DNA of 64,000 nucleotides from Patiria pectinifera (taxonomy: Eukaryota > Echinodermata > Asteroidea > Valvatida > Asterinidae), in the NCBI GenBank assembly GCA_029964075.1, contig CM057142.1, positions 38,318,392 to 38,382,391 on the forward strand, in the 5' to 3' direction. Numbering within the stretch: position 1 is the first letter of the stretch; every line of letters starts with the position of its first letter. A program made the position numbers and the translations under genes. A model generated the notes under the pieces. It worked only from the letters and a program-made list of their open reading frames with translations, had not been told where the DNA came from and did not search any database. Shown here piece by piece: positions 10,883 to 23,178 of this stretch.

Positions 10883-11047
10883 GGGAATAACAGTGTGAGG
10901 AGCCGGTCTTCACTGCGTGATAATGACCGGGTGTGGGGGTGACCGCTGTTAATGGACCGAGACGAAGTCGAGGTCCATTAACAGCGGTCAACCCCACACC
11001 CGGTCATTATCACACAGTGAAGACCGGATCCTCACACTGTTATTCCC
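10883..11047. mobile_element. 165-bp fold-back MITE
   Basis: Near-perfect inverted repeat along its whole length, with ends GGGAATAACAGTGTGAGG and its complement. A half copy is at 20796-20874. Flanks are AT-rich (ATAATAA and ATTAATAA), so the target duplication is uncertain. Confidence 0.85.
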
Positions 11048-12460
11048 ATTAATAAATACCTTTATGACGAAATAAACAGTTAAAATGCTCCAATTTTGTG
11101 ACTTTTTTCCGGCGATATTTCCAGACTTTTTTGTGTTCATGTTCATGGGCCATATTTTAGCTTAACAGCTATAACGACGTAAACTCAACAGAAACTGCTG
11201 CCGTAGCGAAACAAATTACAACAATGTTTTCATATCTTTACCTGATGGAGGAAGCTGAAATCTCGTTTACACATTCCTTGTGTCCGGAATTACAAAGATG
11301 CTCGGTTTAGGAAAGGTAAATATGTCGGTGGGTGAAGTGTTTCAAAGAAAATAAATCGGATCTACGCTTTCGTCGTAAACAACCTCAGTATATACTGCAC
11401 TGCTGTACGATGTCGTTTCAAAACTTCCTTACGCGCGCGCGTGCACGCATCCTTAGCAACTGTAGGGCGTACGCGCGCGTCAGTCTCACGCGATGGGGGT
11501 TGAGCGCATGTGCAGTGCTCAATTGTTAAAAGCTACCGTAGGACTGTTACAATATTTTGACCAATCATTGGCTTGCATGGGGCTGAACGGGGCTTGATCA
11601 ATGCTGGTTCAGGGGCCATGTATTCGCTTGATCTTTGAAGCCGGTCCATTATCACCGTTAATGACCGGCCACGTGATCGAGTCTCGACCAATCAGAAACC
11701 ATCAACTCTCCAAGGTATTTATTAATGAGTGATAATCAGCGCAGGTAACGATTGCAACGCACGCGCATTGTCACACAACCCACACATTGACGGTGAGTGC
11801 GTAGAAATAGGACCGCGTATAGCCCAGGTTGGACGAAGTCTTCATTGCATTACGACTAACGTCCAGGACGAGAATTCTCTACATAAGACCACCCAAAATT
11901 TGGACCAGATTTTTGTTACTTTTTACCTCATTACAGAAGCTTATTTCACGCCTACATTTTCTATATGTCCTTCTCTATTGATCCAGGGGTTCAGGAATTC
12001 CATATGTGATGCTGACCGCATTAATCAGGAAAATAAACTCTAAAGCAACGTTAAACTCGTACGTGTTTGTAGTCTCTTTTCATCAGTTTTATTCCAAAGT
12101 CGTACGTCATGTACGTGCGCATGAAAGCGCGCACGCACGCTAGCGCCCTCATTTGTTTAGTTTTGGTTGGAACAGTGACGTCACTCCAGCCAACCGATGT
12201 CACGAAAACGCTCAACCAATGACCAAAGCCGAAACGTGTTTCTGGTAACTGGCGCGAAAACACGCGCGGTCATTGGATTAGCAACCACGCCTTCAAGTAA
12301 GTGCGCGTGCGTATGAGGGGTGGTTACTAAGCAAATCGTGCGTGCGCACTGCATATTCATGTGCATAGTCTGGCCCCCGGACCAGACGTGATATGAGCGT
12401 CGAGAATAATTGTCCGGTCAAGGGAACCAGACTACACGCTGAACAGACGTACATCATGTA
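11048..12460. other. CpG-rich patches, no recognisable gene
   Basis: Contains GCGC and ACGCGCG clusters near 11430-11490 and 12110-12320, and a diverged fragment resembling the 10883 MITE near 11640. These could be promoter-like islands, but no adjoining exon is recognised. Confidence 0.35.
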
Positions 12461-12462
12461 CC

Positions 12463-12976
12463 AACCTCGTCCCCAGTGCTTACTTTATTTCCAACCGCGT
12501 TTCCAATAGTAAACCCTGGATAGGAAACTTTCTTCCTGTATCCTGATTGGATACCGCAATTGGCTAGTAATGTATGTTTATCGTGTACTTGGTGCTATAT
12601 ATTCACAACGTGCAGTACGTGTTTTCGCGATCAATCGTCCACGCCTTCTCGAAAATATTAATTTCCTTTCCAATTTGCTCATATTAATATGAAATATGAT
12701 ACTGCATGTTGTCTCGATAAGATCTTAACAGTTTGATTTCAAAAATCGTGTTTTCGTAACTCACGCCGTGCTCGCGCTGCTACGAATTGACTCTATTTTT
12801 ACCCCAGACACCGCATACAAAAACAAACGCTAATGTGTAACGCATATCCAGGCACCAGACTGTTCCTCATTTGCATACGTCTCCAAAAATCTTGCACATG
12901 CAAATGATCCAATACCAGGGTGAGAGAGCAGGTAGTGGTGGGCGCGTACTGCTCGACACCCTGGGGACGAGGTTGA
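12463..12976. mobile_element. Possible MITE with AACCTCGTCCCCAG termini
   Basis: A 14-bp inverted repeat AACCTCGTCCCCAG starts near 12463, and its complement ends near 12975, bounding about 510 bp. No ORF of note and no clear target duplication. Confidence 0.55.
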
Positions 12977-12978
12977 TC

Positions 12979-14846
12979 ATATACGACTAGAATAGACTCG
13001 GTGGTGAGAAACTGATGAAAAGAGTCTACAAACACTACAAGTTTAACGTTGCTTTCGAGTTTATTTTCCAGATTAAGGTCGGTCAGCATCGCATATGGAA
13101 TTTCTGAACCCAGTGGCCCAATAGATAAGGCTACATAGAATACTACGACGTAACAATTAGCTTCTCCAACAAGGTAAAAATATTGAAAATACTGGTCATA
13201 ATTTTTTTCGCCCGATTTTGAGCACTTTATACCCTGGACTCCCTCCGTTACGTAGGGAGGAAAGGGAGTCCACCTGGGCTAGGACCGCGTAGTTTTAGGG
13301 GGACTGACAACATGGGGGTGGTTTTTCACTTACCTTGGCCATTTTTTTATCCCAGTGATGTTCATTACATTGCATACAAACATAAGTACATGTAATTGAT
13401 GTACATGTACATCATCATGTTTTCGATCGCTTGCAAGGTTGCATGCAATGGGCGTGGCCGTGGGGACGGCGCGGCGTTGTTCGAGAGCCGCGCGGTGTAA
13501 ATGTAAACATGCCCTTTGGCCTACTTAAAAACGTCTTTCTAGAGGGCGCGCCACACAAATAGTGGTCACAAGGATCTTTGGTCACAATATATACCATTCG
13601 CTCGTGATTTGACTTTTTTTTCTAGTGATCGGGACATGATGATAGCAGTGGCGGTTCTACGGGGCCGGGGAGGGGGAAGGCTGGGGGGGGGGGGGCTTTT
13701 TCAGACTTTGCGTAGATCAGATGTATTAAAAGACTTCCATTGGCCGATATAGTATTCAACTTTCAAGGCATTGAAAACACACTCAGATTTAAAGGGCCAT
13801 GCAATGTATTTTTTTCATGCAATCCTTAAAAATGCACGTTTGTGTCCCATTTTAACTTTTTTTTTAACGTTTGTGTTTTGCCATTCTAAATTTGCCATTC
13901 TAAAGGGTATTTTGGTGTATTTTTGATTTTTTTATGTTAATCGTTTACAGCTATTTCATCGTTTAGGCCCTACAGCTATTTCAGCACAAAAAGTTGCCAC
14001 AATTTTGGATATTTTCCTGTTAAGATTTTTTTCTTTGGTGATTCGTTGTTGTGTAAGTATATTGCAGTAAGCCAGTGAGCAACCCTTTCTCAGAAAAAAA
14101 AAAATGTTTTCAATGAGCACATGTTGGGCTCACAATTTGAACAGAAAACCCAACTGCCAGTGAACAGCGTCTTCCAGATCCTGGAATGACACCATAGCAA
14201 CAGCGCCCTCAGTTGTCTGGAAAAGCATGGAAACTTGTATATGTTATTAAATAAGTGCGCTTTTCAATCAAAGTAACCAGAAAGGGACGTCAAATAGTTT
14301 CCCTACATTTTAAGAGGAGTAGAAAGTTGCACAAAATGTGTTCCTAAGAACAACTTATCGCATGAACCCTCTAAGGGGCTCGGGAGGGCTTCCAAGGCAA
14401 GGGGTCTCGGTGTGTTCAAGGCCCACCCTCATATTTACCTCTCTCTGTCCGGGGACTGGGAAGGGGCTACCCCTTTTATAATTTCATAGTGCCCACTGTC
14501 TACTTACATGTAGTTCGTGTAGATCATTTTTGTAGGTACCAAAGCATTCCATTCACTGCAATCAAACGTTATTTATATCATGTAAGTAACCATAATATCG
14601 TTTTTGTTATGATGTACTTCCAAAGTATTTACAATATGCCGGTAAATAAATTATCACGTCATAAAAGTCCACTTACTATAGTTTCAGTGATGTATGTCGT
14701 CACCGAGATCATTCTCTTTTCACTGGACCTATTCACTAAAATGCACAACAGATAACAAAATAATAGCGTAAAATAAATGTGAATGAATTGAAAATGTCTC
14801 GAATCCGAAGATATTTGCATGCAATTTCTCATTCCTCTTGATGATA
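12979..14846. other. Intergenic DNA with inverted U-block fragment
   Basis: A short hairpin (GGACTCCCT with its complement) lies at about 13232-13283 and a CpG-rich stretch at about 13440-13580. From about 13840 to 14360 there is a diverged reverse-complement fragment of the U block, matching 39480-39660 in part (AGTGAGCAACCCTTTCTCA). No protein is supported. Confidence 0.5.
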
Positions 14847-15336
14847 TACAGGGTGACGATAAAAAAAAACCACGAAACCCAAATGTCGGGACTATTGTTT
14901 TATTGAAGTAATTTCTGCATGTAGCACTTTCAAAATCGAGGATATGAAAGCCCAATTCGTAATCCTTCTTTGAGTACAAGAATCATTCAAATCACTCATG
15001 TAAGTTTCAAGTTACGGAATTTTAAACACAATCACCGTTAGGTGTGCGTTCTTTCAGCAAAATGAAAACAATTCACACACATCCCAAGTGATTTGTTTTC
15101 CTTTTGCTGAAAGAACACTTCCTTTTTTTTTTGTGATTTGTGGACATTAAAACGGTGGCTTAAAATTCCGTAACTTGAAACGTACATCATGAGTGATTTG
15201 AATGGTTCTTGTACTAAAAGAAAGATTATGAATTCGGCTTTCGTATCCTAGATTTTGAAAGTGCTACATGTAGTACTTTACTAAAACATTTGTCCCGACA
15301 TTGGGGTTTCGGGGTTTTTTTTTTACTCACCCTGTA
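14847..15336. mobile_element. 490-bp fold-back MITE, TA target (mariner-like ends)
   Basis: Starts TACAGGGTGACGATAAAA and ends with the matching TTTTACTCACCCTGTA. The two arms, each over 200 bp, pair almost throughout (for example GTCGGGAC with GTCCCGAC). CAGGGTG termini flanked by TA suggest a Tc1/mariner-type non-autonomous element. No transposase. Confidence 0.8.
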
Positions 15337-15349
15337 CATGTATATAGTG

Positions 15350-15977
15350 CAGTGCCTTGTATTCGAGTACTTTTTTCTGAGTACCGAGTACTGCCGAGTA
15401 CTTAGGTTACCGAGTACGAGTACTAGTACTTGTACCTCCGAGTACAAGAACGGGTCTCCGAGTACGAGTACTTGTACATCCGAGTACGAGTACGAGTACT
15501 GGTACTTCCGAGTACGAGTACGAGTACGAGTACTCGCATTTCCGAATGTGGCCATACGGCAAATGGTTCATCCCCAGGCCCAGTCAGACCGTTATACAGA
15601 CCCACTCACGGCTAGCTGATAAATGTGTTTGTCCGGACTTGCATAGAAGAAAATCAGGAAAATCTCGATTTCTCAACAAGCCAATCAACCATTTCAAACT
15701 GAAAGTATCGATAAATTAAGGCCATGGTAAGTGAAGCTATAACATTTTTTTTCCCCCGAGTACTGCTATTCGAGTACGAGTACTTTGCTGCCCGAGTACG
15801 AGTACCGTCATTTCGAGTACGAGTACTTTGACATTCGAGTACGAGTACGAGTACTTTGACATTCGAGTACGAGTACGAGAACTTTGACATTCGAGTACGA
15901 GTACGAGTACGGGTACCCCAAAAAAGTACTCGAGTAGTACTCGAGTACGAGTACCGAGTACGAGTACTACAACACTG
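15350..15977. mobile_element. hAT-like MITE with GAGTAC arrays (copy 1)
   Basis: Begins CAGTGCCTTGTATTCGAG and ends GAGTACTACAACACTG. Arrays of (CGAGTAC) variants fill about 15360-15540 and 15757-15965. The unique centre (CGGCAAATGGTTCAT to GAAAGTATCGATAA) is shared with copies at 45.4, 53.9 and 61.4 kb but is shorter here. Flanking 8-mers ATATAGTG and GAATAGTG agree at 6 of 8 positions. Confidence 0.75.
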
Positions 15978-17888
15978 GAATAGTGGCTACTCTAGTTGCT
16001 CCATTCCAGCGTTTAGGGTGTCCTGATGTGTTGTGATGTGAGCCGCAGCAGATTATGCTACCAGGTGAGGCGAATCATGGATTTTAAATACACCTTTATG
16101 TTGAAATCATCGTGTGGCTTAGTCATGCCTCACTAATGATATTACACCTTATAGTCGGGTTCCCTCCCTGAACCCATTGTCCATATTTTAGGGGGCGGGA
16201 AACAGTCTAATTTCACCTTAGTTTACAAACATTACCCTTAACTACAGCCAATCGATGCCGAAGAAGTTGTCATGGCCAGCAACATGGCAGTAATAAAGCA
16301 TGGTATAATAACGATAACTTTTGGATGCCGTCAACCGAGCTACTATACCCCGCACCAAAATAATGTCATCATCTACAATATTATTTCACGCCATTAAGTA
16401 AACATCTAACTATCTAAGTATAAATCATGTAAAATACGATAATAAAATGGAATAGACAATACCAATTTTTCATTGACTACAAAATAATATCTTGTTAGCA
16501 TTTATAGTACTTCACTGTCATTAACGAAAATTAAATGATGTCATAACATAAGCACTACATTATGTAACTATAGAATCGTATCATAAAACAAAATGTTCTA
16601 CTATAATACCATACAAAAAACAACATCCATTACTGTGTAAATATCCCCAACAACTTATGTAAACTATGTCATCATAAAAAACTATAAGCATATGCCATAA
16701 ACTAAACTTAGCAAATCTTGTAGATCACAGAACCAGATCGCGCCACTGACAAGATGCTATTTATTCAATGTAAGTTAACAATACTTGTTACAACATCATG
16801 TCGAGACGACATTGTTGATAAGTATAGGGCCTCATCTTCTATTGAGAGCAGTTTTAACCGAATACATGTACATCATATTCAGAATGTTTGGCAATTAAAG
16901 TTAAATGCCTAAACTGTTGCATTGGTGATCATGGATGCCTACCAAGCTTCAAGCATCTTGTAGTAATCAGTGGAGTTGATGATTGTACTTCTTCGCAGTC
17001 ATCTTAAACCGCTCCCCAGTATTGTCGTTGCTGTCGATAAATCACTGATGTGGATCGATTGACGAAATTTCAACTACGACGTGCGCAAACGCTGTGTCAA
17101 AATGTGTTCAATATATCTTACAATGTTTGCAAGACGTCTCCAATGAATTTCAAGATACATGTAGTTGATTTGTAGTTTGTTAAATGCGGAATTAAATTAA
17201 CACGATTTTTATCATTAAAAGCACGCATTTGCCCGCAAACATTAGAGAACCACACGCTATATACGCTAAGTGATTATACCCATAGCCCGTGCACGATTGA
17301 ATCCGGGTGCAGGGTATTATTAGAGACACCCCCCCCCCCCCCGACAGAGATGAGAAACTGCACAGAGAACTGATATAAGTTTCAACTTTTTTTGTTAAAT
17401 GTCGATTCCCCTGACCCTGCACGCCTGCATGCAGCAGCTAATATCCATCGACAGGGTGTTTAAATTGAGATATATTTGTACCCATTAGTCATAGCAGTTA
17501 AAATCTTGCTGCTGTTAAAAATATACAGGAAGCCGGTTTCCTCTTTCATGTAATACCTCGCCGATTCAGAGTGACAGAATATGTGCAGAGCGATAAGACA
17601 GCGCGAGCACAGTGTGCAACGCGTACGCTGACCGACAACGACGGATTTCCGCAAAGGATTAAACGCTGGAACGTTTCAACAGACATCTTGGCAACGCGTG
17701 ACTGTAAAACGGGAGGGGCACCGGAAAGTCGGCAATTAAATGGCAAAATAAACTAGATGTAGAGTTTGGAGATGCATCTTTTTCCACCGAAGGTATATCT
17801 CTTTGAAGGTGTGTATAGGGTCCAGTGACCGCAGAGTTGACATCAGTATTCGGTGCATGTGGCGATTGGTTTTGGACTTTCTGGTTAG
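15978..17888. other. AT-rich intergenic DNA
   Basis: No coding exon or repeat structure that I can support, apart from a poly-C run near 17328-17342. It precedes the candidate gene at 17889, so its promoter and first exon may be here. Confidence 0.4.
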
Positions 17889-20708
17889 GTGATAATGATG
17901 GGTGGACCATGGCGTAGCGTTCCAGATTTGTTGTACGAGACCTACTCCACGGGGGACTTGCAGCGGGGCTATCCATCCGATCCCGGTTTCATCACCGGCT
18001 GCTGCCACAGTAACACTTTGCCATCGGCAAGTTCTTACCGCACCGGGGAAAGCACTGCATCTGCACCGCGGAACCGCGACGGTCCACGGCAGTCGTCATG
18101 CCCCTCCAACGTCGTCTGCCTGAGGTCCACCTCGGGGAATACCACTACTTTTACGGTGGCCAGTGCAAGTCTGACCCGGCTGGCAAACGGGGACGACAAA
18201 ATGTGCATAGGTAGGGAAGACCGTGGGGTGACGCATGCCTGAGATTCAGTAATATTGAATAGGATGGGGTTCCTTGCTCTATGGTTGAATGCAAGTGGAG
18301 TTGTAGTAGTTTTTGTTTTCTTTATTGGAAACTTTAAACCGAAATTGTCCAACTTCAAGTTTTTAAACTCCCGTGTACGGTACGAATGAAAATGGATTTT
18401 TCACAGCTTTCCTGGTACTAACTTTAAACCTTTCGGCCTCTGCTTTGGCACAATGTTAACAGAAGAATTATTTATCATAAGAATCACATTTTTTAAAAGA
18501 CCTTCCCAATTGCATCTTGCAACTCACACTCCGAAAAGGAAAAAATTCAATCACGACTAGTAGGCCAATGATCCCTCATAACAACAAATATACTATTAAT
18601 TTATCTTTAGGGACAGATCGGCAATTAATTTCCTGGTGAAGATCGAGGCATGTAAGATACACACATATACAACAGGGCTTATCAATTCGCGTTTAGAAAA
18701 TCGCCTATGTGTAATAACCCTCAATTAATTTTGTCAGGCCTTGAACTTTTAAGTCTTCAGTTATCATGCCCTTGTTGTGGAATTATAATCATGTTGATTT
18801 TGTAGCGTGTGAGTTACCCGCGGGTGGGCGTGGTTGAGGGTGGGACCAGTGATAGTGACGAAATGTTGAACAAAATCGAGCACTCGTCAGATCTCTAATT
18901 GTTGTTGAAGCCTCTGGCTTTACAATCTCTTCGCCCGTGACACCCCCTCACCGCATTCTTGAATTTGGCCCCGACCAATTTGATGAATCACCCGCACGTC
19001 TTAGTCACGATGACAACTTTCCGTTAGCAGAGACTGTAGCGGTAAAGCTATATTGATTTCCTTAATCGGGAGCTAGCTGACAAAAAAACTGGCGGAAAAG
19101 GTCAACAATTTGACTTGCCAATTGTTTTGTTTAGTAGTTTTTATTGTGGGGCCACGTTACGGCCACTACATCAGGGTGTGTACGATGACCGCCATGATGG
19201 CACTAGGGCGGGTCAGGACATTTCGCATCAACCATTACGGTAAGAGACACAAGAAAGTTTATTGAAATGTCCAAAAGTTCTTCCTCTTTCTTTTACTTGT
19301 AGCACTTTATACCAGCAGCTTATACGATCACTTGCCGAAACTCATGTACATGTACGCCATTATATAAAGGCCGTAGTGCTTTTTGTATCACATACCAAGC
19401 GTGGTTTGGTTCCCCAATAAAGATCGCGTAAAATAAGATGAGGGAATGAGGGCCAGCCTAGATACTCGTGTTTAAAAGCTACCAGTATGCCCGTCACGTG
19501 TGTATTAGTCACCACGACGTGTGCATTTATCATCGTAATTTAAAGTATAGGCTACATAATACTTTTCGAGTAGTTTTACATCAATTTTAAATCTCTATAA
19601 GTAGTTTACAGTTTGATTTATGTATTTGCTGTGTAATTAACCTTTATTGTTTTAATAGTGAGCTGTCTAACCATAATAATTGCCTTTTAATGATAAATAA
19701 AGTATTTTGAATTAAAATTGAATTGAAGTAAAGTACATTGTAGACGAATGCGGGCACGTGATCGCTGTACACACGCGAGGCCCCCTTCAATGGCGAAAGC
19801 CTTGCGTAAGCTATTGTGCAAACTATCAGTAGTATGCCGCACGATGGATTATCTGAACAAAAGACATAACAATGCTTGTCGCCATTGGTATAAACGGTTA
19901 GCCCAATCTGCTGTGTTGCTGAAAGAGAGTGACCGGGCATCTTCAGTTTTCAATACTTAGCTTTTCGTCATTCAAAAGGTTTTGTTTACAATGCTTAAAG
20001 GTAGAGTAGATCATTTGCAGGTATCCAAAAAGTAACCGACCAAATAATTGTAAAAAGCTTACTTGGTTTAAAGATATAATATAGTAATTACACTTTTATT
20101 TTTCCTTTTGGCATGCTGAAGGTCATTCCCAAAGATGCGTCAAGTGACACATTTTTGGAAAATTCTGTTTGCAGTTAATTTGGTTTGAAATTTGGCGAAT
20201 CCGTGAATGGGTACAAGCGCGTTGACACGACGCACACGCGCGCTTTTGCTATTAGCGAGATCGAATCATCGTCGGTTCAGCGTGTGACATCACGATTGTT
20301 TAATCGGTTGAATGAGAATCATGTCCCTAATGCTGATTTTAACTTTTGAATTGAACTCGATATCCAGAATATTGTGTGTTTCCGAAATAAACAACATTCG
20401 CAGAGCTAACGCTTCATCGGGGTAGTTGTTAAACACCCGTCTTTAGATTTTGAGCACTTTTATTGCTTCAAACGAAAATAAATACTCCAATGACAAATGA
20501 TCATCTGCTACATCCTTGAACTTCTCTCTGCATGAAGACATCAACAGACTGTAGCAAGTGGTAGCAGATACGACTAATTTGCAATGCAACCTTATTTTCT
20601 CCCACCTAATTTCCTCTTTCCGTCTCAGCATGCCAACAGTACCATCTCAGGAGACCAGAGCCTATCACACGACAGCCACAGAAGAACTCCAGACCGCAGT
20701 ACATCAAG
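17889..20708 (+). CDS. Candidate three-exon gene, function unknown
   Basis: Three plus-strand segments with splice signals and matching phases: 17889-18210 (acceptor CTGGTTAG, donor GTAGGG), 19138-19239 (acceptor TTTAGTAG, donor GTAAGAG) and 20629-20708 (acceptor TCTTTCCGTCTCAG, donor GTAGGT). They read GGPWRSVPDLLYETYSTG and onward to TTTFTVASASLTRL and DDKMCI; then FIVGPRYGHYIRV to RTFRINHY; then CQQYHLRRPEPITRQPQKN to RPQYIK. The first segment is a G+C-rich island in AT-rich DNA and is rich in codons ending in G or C. I recognise no domain and see neither start nor stop, so further exons must exist on both sides. The last exon ends in phase 0. Other frames are partly open too, so this call rests on phase agreement, splice sites and base composition. 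Confidence 0.4.
19655..19735 (+). mobile_element. Possible retroposon 3' tail
   Basis: The sequence ends in GATAAATAAAGTATTTTGAA followed by short TTGAA-type repeats, the usual look of a LINE or SINE 3' end. No reverse transcriptase is seen upstream. Confidence 0.3.
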
Positions 20709-20795
20709 GTAGGTGGACCAGAGAGCTATGAAATAACCCATCGTTGCAAATGGTGCATGGTAACTGACGTGCATGGCAATAATGGTGATATTTAG

Positions 20796-20874
20796 AGAAT
20801 AACAGTGTGAGGACCCAGTCTTCACTGCGTGGTAATGACCGGGTTGGAGGATGGCCGCTGTTAATGGACCGAGC
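20796..20874. mobile_element. Half copy of the 10883 MITE
   Basis: GAATAACAGTGTGAGGA to TTAATGGACCGAG matches the left arm of the fold-back at 10883-11047. The right arm is missing, so it is a broken copy. Confidence 0.75.
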
Positions 20875-21103
20875 CATCAGCATCCAGACTCCAAACCGGT
20901 CTTAAACAGAGTGTTTAAAACCTCCCAAGCACACCTTTATTCCCTGAAAAGTACAGTTGTAAATAACTACACCGCACACTGGTTGAGGATGGCAGGGAAA
21001 TTACCCCTTCCTTTCTCCCGTGACATTTTGCTCTTGCTTTTTTTCGAATTTGAATTTTGGTGACTAATCGTTAGCAGTTACTGTGCAGTTTATAGTTCGG
21101 TTG

Positions 21104-22007
21104 TTATGTGTTTCCATTGTTGACTGTATACGTGGACTTTTGAGACAAGATTTCAAAATATTGTTCCTGGTAAGAAACCCTCCGCCTTCCCGTCAGTACT
21201 TGGACATGCTCCTGATGGTGGGTCTCCAGCCATCCGTCTCTCTGACGATGCTGATCTTCGCAATCGGCTAGACGTTTTCCGCTATGATCCAAAAGCTCCA
21301 GACAGCATTCTCCAAAGCTTGAAAGGCCTCGTCGTGTGTCTCTATTTTTCTCATTGTTATCTGTAACATCTCGTAGCTGGCTTCTCCAGCCATGTACTTC
21401 CAATCATTACTCTCGTCTAGATCGACGAGGTGACCCGCCAGCTTCATCGCCTGATTGCAAAGCTCGAGCGCTCTGCTGGATCTCTCATAATAGATAGCAT
21501 CGTTGTTCTTTTCGTCAATGAGGGCAAAGGCTTGTTCGGCGTATCTCCTGGCTTGTGCCCTCTTCCCTTCTTCTGTAGATAAATCAGGCTCGTCAGGAGC
21601 AGCCGCGGAATTCCACCTCTGGACGCAGACATCACAAAATGACGGTTGGCCATGGCGTTCAGGTTGTCTGGGTCTTCTCCCGGAGAGAGGATGTGATTGA
21701 AGTAATCCAAGGCGCCTATATTCTTCTTCTCCTCCAAGTAGGCAGCAGGCTTGCCAAAAATGAGCCGGGATGCCCTGAGAAAACATATTTTAAAATTCCA
21801 TAGGTGAATTCTGCATGGCTTATACCAGTTTATACCACATCAGTAAACTGAGACTTCGGTTGTAACTCAAGTCAACACAAACGTTGTTCACGAAATTGAA
21901 ATTCTGCAGTTCGTAATTTAATAAAGGTTATAACTTGAACTTCGAAGTTGCGATCTCCATTGCTACTTAAATAAAAACGATTTCTCATGCATTATGCACC
22001 TATACAT
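21104..22007 (-). pseudogene. TTC22-like: TTC22-like gene with internal deletions
   Basis: Minus-strand TTC22-like copy. Exon 1 ends AT at 22007-22006 with a weakened donor (GTATAGG instead of GTAAGTG), and exon 2 begins at 21774. Exon 2 has lost part of the N-terminal block, so the LTDITADF motif and the RNLLGVLAY segment are missing and YLEEKKN is followed at once by IGALDYFNH. A second, much larger deletion of more than 200 codons joins SFWIIAEN almost directly to the C-terminal LADCEDQHRQ, with a stop at the joint. 3' flanking sequence (about 20915-21100) is type 1, as downstream of 28496. Clearly dead. Confidence 0.85.
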
Positions 22008-22680
22008 CTTTGCTATGTATTCGCTCATCCAAGCCACATCAATGTGGAGCAACTGACAGCACACTGCATCCTTCACGGCTTATAACGACAATCAAGGAAA
22101 AAAGACGTGGGCTCGGTAGCCGTTGTCTCATCAACCATCCGGCATTTGTCATTTGGGTATTATGGGGCTTCCCCTCATCGATTTCATCAGTCACTGCTCC
22201 GCCTGCTCGTTGAAAATGTGTTAGTATTTTAACATTGACGTTGCTCGAATGTTCCATACGGTCTTACGCAAGCCACTGGCTGTGAGGCAAATTAGTTTGG
22301 AATAGGCGTGGAGCCAGCGTTCTCACCCTAGGAGGATGAGTGTGCTCTTACCTTGCATAGACTCTTTTTGGTCCTGTGAACAAAACAAGAGGGTGCAGGA
22401 AGTGTGAACGTTTTGTGGATGTGAACACGTCCACGCTAGCACGTTTGTTTATGGTGTAAAGCGAGGATTTTCTTTTGTTCCCCTTCCCTTTTCCGAGTTC
22501 CGAGTCACCGACCACAGACAAACGCACGCATGTTTACGTTACATACCTAGTGTGGACATTCCTTTGTTTTCGTGTAAATAAGAAAAAACCTCTGCAAAAA
22601 AAAATTCATTTTACTCACACTGTGAAAACTCTTTCCACCATTTTTTTTTTATCCATGATGATTTTTCTAGTGTTTCTCTT

Positions 22681-23178
22681 CATTTTGCCTTGGATAAACC
22701 TAACCCCAAATGCCTCTAAACGTGTTTTCCAGAGAGGGAGAAACATTGTGTGGACGTGGGCAAGTCCACACAACGTCGCGTCGCTGCTATTTGGTTTATG
22801 TGGACCTCTTTTGTTCGGGAGTCCACACAGTGAATGTAACGCTTGTACAAGGTTTCCCCTCTTACGAAAAGTTGTAGAAGCATTTTGGGTTAAAGTTATC
22901 CGTCGCAAAATGAACTTGTGTTCACCTGTCATTTTGCCTTGGATAAACCTAACCCCAAATGCCTCTAAACGTGTTTTCCAGAGAGGGAGAAACATTGTGT
23001 GGACGTGGGCAAGTCCACACAACGTCGCGTCGCTGCTATTTGGTTTATGTGGACCTCTTTTGTTCGGGAGTCCACACAGTGAATGTAACGCTTGTACAAG
23101 GTTTCCCCTCTTACGAAAAGTTGTAGAAGCATTTTGGGTTAAAGTTATCGTCGCAAAATGAACTTGTGTTCACCTGTC
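22681..23178. repeat. 249-bp tandem duplication with paired GTGGAC/GTCCAC motifs
   Basis: Copies start at 22681 and 22930 and differ by about one base. Each holds two inverted motifs of the form TGTGTGGAC...GTCCACACA. A diverged third copy is at 25737-25915, inside the 24327 element. Confidence 0.9.

Noticed and set aside
15226-15890. Tyr/Ser/Arg/Val repeat ORFs such as TRTRTRKYQYS
   Set aside because: Translation of the GAGTAC array of a non-coding element; all frames give low-complexity peptides.
22475-23161. 228-codon plus-strand ORF with internal repeat
   Set aside because: It is open because a 249-bp unit divisible by three is duplicated; no domain, and the diverged copy at 25737 does not keep the frame.
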